From: Quillaja saponaria
Lineage: Eukaryota; Streptophyta; Magnoliopsida; Fabales; Quillajaceae
Assembly: GCA_029379385.1 (NCBI GenBank)
Contig: CM055618.1
Coordinates: 3,420,134 to 3,484,133 of the forward strand
DNA: 64,000 nucleotides
Reading direction: 5' to 3'
Shown here: positions 59,301-64,000 of the stretch, one piece after another
Layout of the letters: every line of letters starts with the position of its first letter
Numbering within the stretch: the stretch's first letter is position 1
Made by a program: the position numbers and the translations under genes
Notes under the pieces: generated by a model
Database searches by the model: none
What the model was told of the DNA's origin: nothing
What the model saw: only the letters and a program-made list of their open reading frames with translations

Positions 59301-62286
59301 ATATTCTTCTTGAGGCTGATCTGCTAGGGAAGGCTGGTAAATTCACCGGAGCATCTGAACTAATACTTTTCTACGTACTTGCCAACTCTCTTTGGACTTC
59401 GGGAAGCACAGGTTGGCCCTTGAAGCAGTTTACACAGAAGGGAGAACTTCTAATAAAAGCGAAGTCATTTGCAAAGAATGAGTCAGACAACTTTTATGAA
59501 TTTGTCTGTACAGAAGTTGATGTCTTATCAAATGAACAGAGTAACATTTTCACAATGATGACTAATTTGAATTTGACCCGCAGACATAAGAGTATAAGGG
59601 GTGAAATATTATCTTTGAGGAAAATTCTAGATGCTCATTTTGAATTGAACTCCTCAAAATATGTGTGGCAAGATGAAGTAATTGTAGATTCTGCAAAGTA
59701 CATGGAGGGATTGGTCTTTAAAAATCAGGTTTCTGTAGACACGCTGGTTTACTTTTGGAAATGTTGGAAGGAAAAGATTTTTAACATTTTGGAGTATCTT
59801 GCATGTATTGATGTTCGTGAGTATAAAAACTATGGGCAATTTGCTTTCAACTTTTTGGGTGTATGGAAGCAGATTTCTAACATGAATGAGATTTATCTTT
59901 TGCTCAACCCTGATGCTGACTGGGTGAAAAAAATGGGTACAAATTTTCTTAAGAGGAATGGAAAACTGGTATCTGTTGATGTTCACCCAATAATTTCTGC
60001 TGCTCGGAGTTATTGGTGTTCAGAATTACTTTCTGTTGGTATGAGGGTCTTAAACAATCTGGAAGCCCTTCATAGATTCTCTGTTAAGAATACAATTTCC
60101 GTGTTCTGTCAAAGCAGGTCTCTTACCCTCATCTATGAGGTCGCCAAATTGCTTTCAGATTCGAAGTTTTTGAATCACAGTTATGGTAATTTGAAAGCAC
60201 TAGAGAAGTTTGTCAGATTTTCATTTCAGCACTTCAATGACTATGTGTTTCCTCTAGATTGGCGGAAATCACTGACAGAGAACATGGTTTCTCTGAGACA
60301 AACTGAGGTTTCTCGTTGTCTGCTGAAAGAGACAATACATGAAAACATTAGACGGAATGGTAGGCTGACATACGGGCAACTTGGAAGGGTTGCAGTTATG
60401 ATCCTGGGATTGGGAGTGCTAGATATTGAACTGCGTGAGGAAATTACAAGAAAAATTGATGATAATTCCCCATGGAAGGTGTTCATCGAGTGCTTCTGTG
60501 TGAATATAGGGCCTCAACTTCCCCAAGGGTCTGTTGCAGGAAATGTGCCTGAATCACTGAAAAAGGTGTATGTCTTATCAAAGTTCTATGAAGCTTTGGA
60601 AGATACTTACAATGCAAACTGGAGAAGTGAAACTGATTATATATCTCCTAGTTGTTTCTTATATCTTGTTCAGCGCCTTCTTATCTTGTCATCGTACCAC
60701 AAAGGATACATATTTTTGACAAGATCATTTTTTCTTGAGTGGTTTCTCTTTCAGGATGGAAACACAATCCAAAATTTGAGTGTAATGCCTGATGTTAAAC
60801 CATCCCTGAGAAACATCAATGATTTTATTGCGCGGGTTATTAATCAGCTTCTTTTCAATAGGGAGGAAACAAAGGAATGGATCAGAAAATCTAATACAAA
60901 TGTGAAGGATTACTACCCATTGCTGGTACTGAGGTTGATTAGTATGTTATGTTTGCTTCATTTGAACTCTGGGAAGTATGTAGACTCACTTATTAATTGT
61001 TTGCGTACCAGCTTTATAGTAGAACAACTACCCCAGGCATTCTATGGAGTGCTTCGGAAAAGTAAGAAACAAAATGTTCTTGCAAATTTAAATGTGTTTG
61101 CTGAGGCATTTGAAAAGATTGATGATCCCCTGGTAATTGTGAGGCTGCGGAACGATTCTTTTCAAATTTCATGCCCCAATGCATTTTTGGTAGATTTGAT
61201 GGTCTACAGGCACAAGGAGGATGTAGTCAAAACGATGTTTCCGAAGAAAGTTGAGAGTGTGATCAGTGAAGCTGCATCTGTTGAAGAAGCGACTAACTCT
61301 TGCAGTGAAGTATTTTCGTCAAGTGTTTCTAGCGTTAAGGATTCAAACTTTACAGCAGTGGCTGGTCATGTGTCGAATTTTAAGCTGAATAATGAAGTCA
61401 ACCTTCCATTGGGTTATAACAACATGTTGGAATTGTTTGATACTTTGCTGTTGACTGAAAATGAAAAAGATCGAGATACACTTTTGTCAAATGCTCAAAA
61501 AATGAAGGTAAACTGAATTGTCTCTTGACTTCAGAATCTAGTATGTAATCAATTTTCACTACGAATTTATCTAATTTCTTTTCCCCTCTTCAGGACTCTG
61601 TAAACAAAGGGATTCAATTCTTAAATGCAGCTGGGACTGAACCCTTGCATGTAAAGCCTTCTAATAAAAATCTGTTCAGTGAAGTGGTAGATGAATTGGA
61701 GCAACTTTCTACTGCACTGGATAGGAGGTCTGTTTATATACAGAACTTCTTACCTCATACATTTCCTTCTCTTCTCTGCATTTCTAATTTTGTGAGTGTC
61801 TGCATTTATTAGGGTGTTCTCTGTTCTGTTTACATATGTTTATGAGTATATTCTAAAAGGTGTTTTGTATTCAGGATCTAGTAAAGTAATTTAGAAAAAT
61901 AATTAAACCCTTTCTTTTGCTCTTTCCTACTCCACAGTGAGCCAGAACTTGTGAAGAACATATCAGTTATTGGTCAACTTTCACAGAGAGTTCTGTCTAG
62001 AAGACCAAAACTTGAGCACATCTTGAGTCAGCTGATCTTACCACACAACACAAATGTCGTTGCTGAGGAATTAAATACTAGCAGGGCTTCAGGCAATCAG
62101 AGTGAAAATGACAATGATTACAATTATGAGGCATCCGAAGATAAGAAAGCTGATAAGAACTTGAAGGCTTCAGAAGCTACCATCACTTCTGGAACTGGAA
62201 CCAGTATCCAAGAAACCAAAAGCAAGGGCAAGAAAAATAACAAGCCCAAGAAACACAAGGGGGGGAAGAGGACCAAGAAATGGTGA
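50348..62286 (+). CDS. Dual SF1 helicase/ATPase: UPF1-like plus UvrD-like with TPR-type repeats
   Basis: Fourteen exons: 50348-50470, 51266-51808, 52008-53210, 53346-53673, 53819-54074, 54160-54376, 54505-54857, 55020-55556, 55888-57091, 57170-57523, 57833-58073, 58854-61507, 61594-61727, 61938-62286. They total 8,496 nt and 2,831 residues; all phases fit and all introns are GT-AG. The start is the first ATG of [20 protein letters not shown] fits the family N-terminus. Residues about 1-890 form a UPF1/SEN1-like helicase: Walker A GPPGTGKT (274-281), DEAAQ (585), GDECQLP (611), QYRMHP (651), GFQGGEHDI and ALTRAR. Residues about 1008-1700 form a UvrD-like ATPase: GRSGTGKT (1106), DEVQD (1399), [23 protein letters not shown] (1645). 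TPR-like helices follow (about 1706-1900), then a long helical part and a lysine-rich tail. Plant homologues are labelled TPR and ankyrin repeat-containing protein 1-like; no ankyrin repeats are seen. The likely role, an NTP-driven nucleic-acid helicase possibly in the nucleus, is inferred from the motifs only. Confidence 0.92.
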
Positions 62287-63159
62287 CATGCTTTCTGATA
62301 AATTTTCCTTAGGTATTCAGACGTTGTTACATGTGATGTTCAAATTGTCTGGCTGATGAACTTCAAAGTTTACAATTATCTATTCGATATGTTGAGCATC
62401 CTGATGGTAATATCTGTAATTATTTTACGAATAGTAACTTTTACCCTCCTTTCTCGGCAGGTTAGATCCATGGGATAATCATGGAGGCCTGTGGAGAAAT
62501 TACTCATTGTACAACATAACGAAGCTGATACTTTTGGCGTGTGCAAACTGGCAGTAGTTGCTTTTTTTTTATATGTAGGGAGCTTCAAAATGTAAGTTGC
62601 AAAAGCAGGTTGTAATTAAATGGTTAATTGGTTATTGTGGTGATTATAAAAAATTTAATGAGTTGTGTTTAGTTAACTTTGGTCTTCATTTCATGGAATT
62701 CGAAAATTCAGTTTTCGAAAAGGTAATAGCAAATTAATATTTTCAAGGTGTTAATGAAAATGAACTTTGGTCCTTAAAAGGCAATGAAGAATATCTGTAA
62801 ATGAAAGATCTTGTCAAGCGAGGCTCTAGCTAGTTCTTGGAGCCTGTTTCCTTAAATAATTATTTTCTTACCTGTCATCTTTCCTTCTTTTTTTTCTTTT
62901 TTTTTGACTACTTAAATAAAAGCGTTATAGCTATACTAGTACGCTCTACTGACAACAACCATGATGGGGAAGGTGATTGATGATCAAATTGATTTACCTT
63001 AGAAGACATTTGTAAGTGCTTGCTCATTTCAGCTCAAATGAGATAAAAACCAAGACTCCATCGAGAACAAAAAGAAACTAAAAAAGAGATACTTTGATCA
63101 CATCGAGGAATAATAAACCTTCAAATCTCAGATATTTATAGTATGACCATGGAAGTAAG
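62287..63159. other. 3' flank of the helicase gene
   Basis: It should include the 3' UTR. AT-rich with several AATAAA-like words (for example AATAAA near 62915), but I cannot fix the polyadenylation site. No further gene is seen. Confidence 0.55.
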
Positions 63160-64000
63160 CAAGGTTGTCAAGATTGAGACCTTAAACAAGATCGTTAAAC
63201 GGGACAAGATCTACTCGTAAGATCGAATATAGTATCAAGATCGGAAGATCTTACAAATTTTGTAAAATAGTTATTAGAATAATATCGATAAACATAAATT
63301 ATTATAAATATGTGTAATTTGTTATAAACAAATATAAATCTCCAAATATGTTTTTCTCTAAAGAAAAATATTCTCCAATTTCATCAATAATATAAAAGAA
63401 CTACTAAAAAAGAGTACAAGTACAAACATGAAACATCCAATACAAACATCAAATTCATAGCATTAATTTCATAAACACCTAATCCAAACATAAGTTCATA
63501 AACAAAAAATCCATACAAAGAATCTTAATACCACAAAATTCAAATTCAATTTGCAAAATTTAGTCTAAACCAAAATTAGTCCCTTTGTCATAAACATCAC
63601 AATTATCTTCATCACCACCACCATCACCGCTTTTCCTGTCATCATCACCATTGCCATTGTCATCATTATAATCATTGCCATCTTCATTGTTAACGGAATT
63701 TCCACATTCATCACTACCAACACTCATGACTTCATCAACTTCATTATCACTACCTACAACACCAACATCATCCTCTACTCCATAATTTGTAGATCCATAG
63801 GTCCCTCCTCCACTTTGCACTTCATCTTTATCTAATGGGGCATATATATCAATCACATCATCATTGGCATTAGAAGAACCATCAAAAACACATAGCCATT
63901 CATTTGATGAAGAATTTGTAAGATCTTCTTTCGGAGTTAACCATTCATCATCTGAGGAGAGATCATCCAATTTGAAGATTGGATCCAAATATTTTTTGGT
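63160..64000 (-). mobile_element. Possible hAT-type DNA transposon, 3' part
   Basis: The segment starts CAAGGTTGTCAAGATTGAGA, a form that resembles the terminal repeats of some plant hAT elements. It is followed about 400 bases later by the stop of an acidic minus-strand frame. The other end is beyond the window. This is a tentative reading based on end sequence plus the frame. Confidence 0.35.
63560..64000 (-). CDS. Acidic C-terminal part of an unidentified protein (perhaps hAT transposase), partial
   Basis: The minus-strand frame is open from the window edge to a stop at 63560, giving about 146 residues. There is no ATG at its start, so the protein extends beyond the window. The text KYLDPIFKLDDLSSDDEWLT is followed by an Asp/Asn/Gly-rich, strongly acidic tail (GNDYNDDNGNGDDDRKSGD). 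The DDEWLT-type segment after a conserved core is reminiscent of the tail of plant hAT transposase-like proteins, but the diagnostic dimerisation domain is not in view. It could equally be the end of an ordinary acidic protein. Low complexity makes any family call weak. Confidence 0.45.
   Translation of the reverse strand, partial: TKKYLDPIFKLDDLSSDDEWLTPKEDLTNSSSNEWLCVFDGSSNANDDVIDIYAPLDKDEVQSGGGTYGSTNYGVEDDVGVVGSDNEVDEVMSVGSDECGNSVNNEDGNDYNDDNGNGDDDRKSGDGGGDEDNCDVYDKGTNFGLD

Noticed and set aside
57857..61516. Ankyrin repeats, as suggested by the common database name of this protein family.
   Set aside because: I see TPR-like helical text but no ankyrin signature in any exon.
1..64000. tRNA, rRNA, CRISPR or prokaryotic features.
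   Set aside because: Searched by eye for cloverleaf-like and regularly spaced repeats; the only regular repeats are minisatellites inside transposons.

Overview
The window looks like nuclear DNA of a eudicot plant. It is AT-rich and full of degenerate plant transposon families: Athila-like and chromovirus-like Ty3/gypsy, Ty1/copia, an RTE-type LINE, a Helitron and a Tourist-like MITE. It holds one large, intact, spliced protein gene with GT-AG introns. No tRNA, rRNA, CRISPR array or prokaryote-style operon was seen.

Positions 1-33900 are a nest of transposable elements (TEs). The oldest layer is a minus-strand Helitron copy carrying a decayed RPA70-like gene (2887-3373 plus 15215-16753). It was split by an Athila-like element at 3374-15214, which has two LTRs, a tRNA-Asp primer-binding site and near-identical 5-bp target-site duplications (TSDs). 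That element was in turn split by a minus-strand Ty3/gypsy at 8143-13672, which has perfect AAACA duplications. A copia LTR (1155-2886) cuts the other end of the Helitron copy. Further pieces of the same Athila-like family lie at 1-604 (-), 16754-20412 (-), 20415-28857 (+) and about 29590-33900 (-). The + strand one is interrupted by a 3.2-kb RTE-type LINE with 13-bp duplications (25349-28523). Both + strand Athila-like copies run from gag (or gag-protease) straight into the post-pol region without reverse transcriptase or integrase, so they look like one non-autonomous lineage.

Positions 33900-50347 hold a copia element (34800-40050). Its interior is partly occupied by an oppositely oriented copia fragment, and a 287-bp MITE sits inside that fragment. 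Next come a pectinesterase pseudogene fragment (about 40370-40900), a SIRE-like copia LTR (43546-45514), a second, + strand copy of the RPA-bearing Helitron ending in a hairpin and CTAG at 48175, and a 2.2-kb stretch upstream of the large gene.

Positions 50348-62286 are the only gene that looks intact: 14 exons, 2,831 residues. Its protein joins an N-terminal UPF1/SEN1-like SF1 helicase, a second UvrD-like SF1 helicase/ATPase, TPR-like helical repeats and a lysine-rich tail. All the ATPase motifs I can read are preserved in both halves. Plant proteins of this kind are usually labelled TPR and ankyrin repeat-containing protein 1-like, although I see no ankyrin repeats. The window ends in an acidic, partial minus-strand reading frame (63560-64000) that may be the C-terminal end of a hAT-type transposase.

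The RNA/DNA helicase fusion is the best candidate for unexplored biology. The rest is mainly useful as a layered insertion history. I did not find a convincing unknown multi-gene system.
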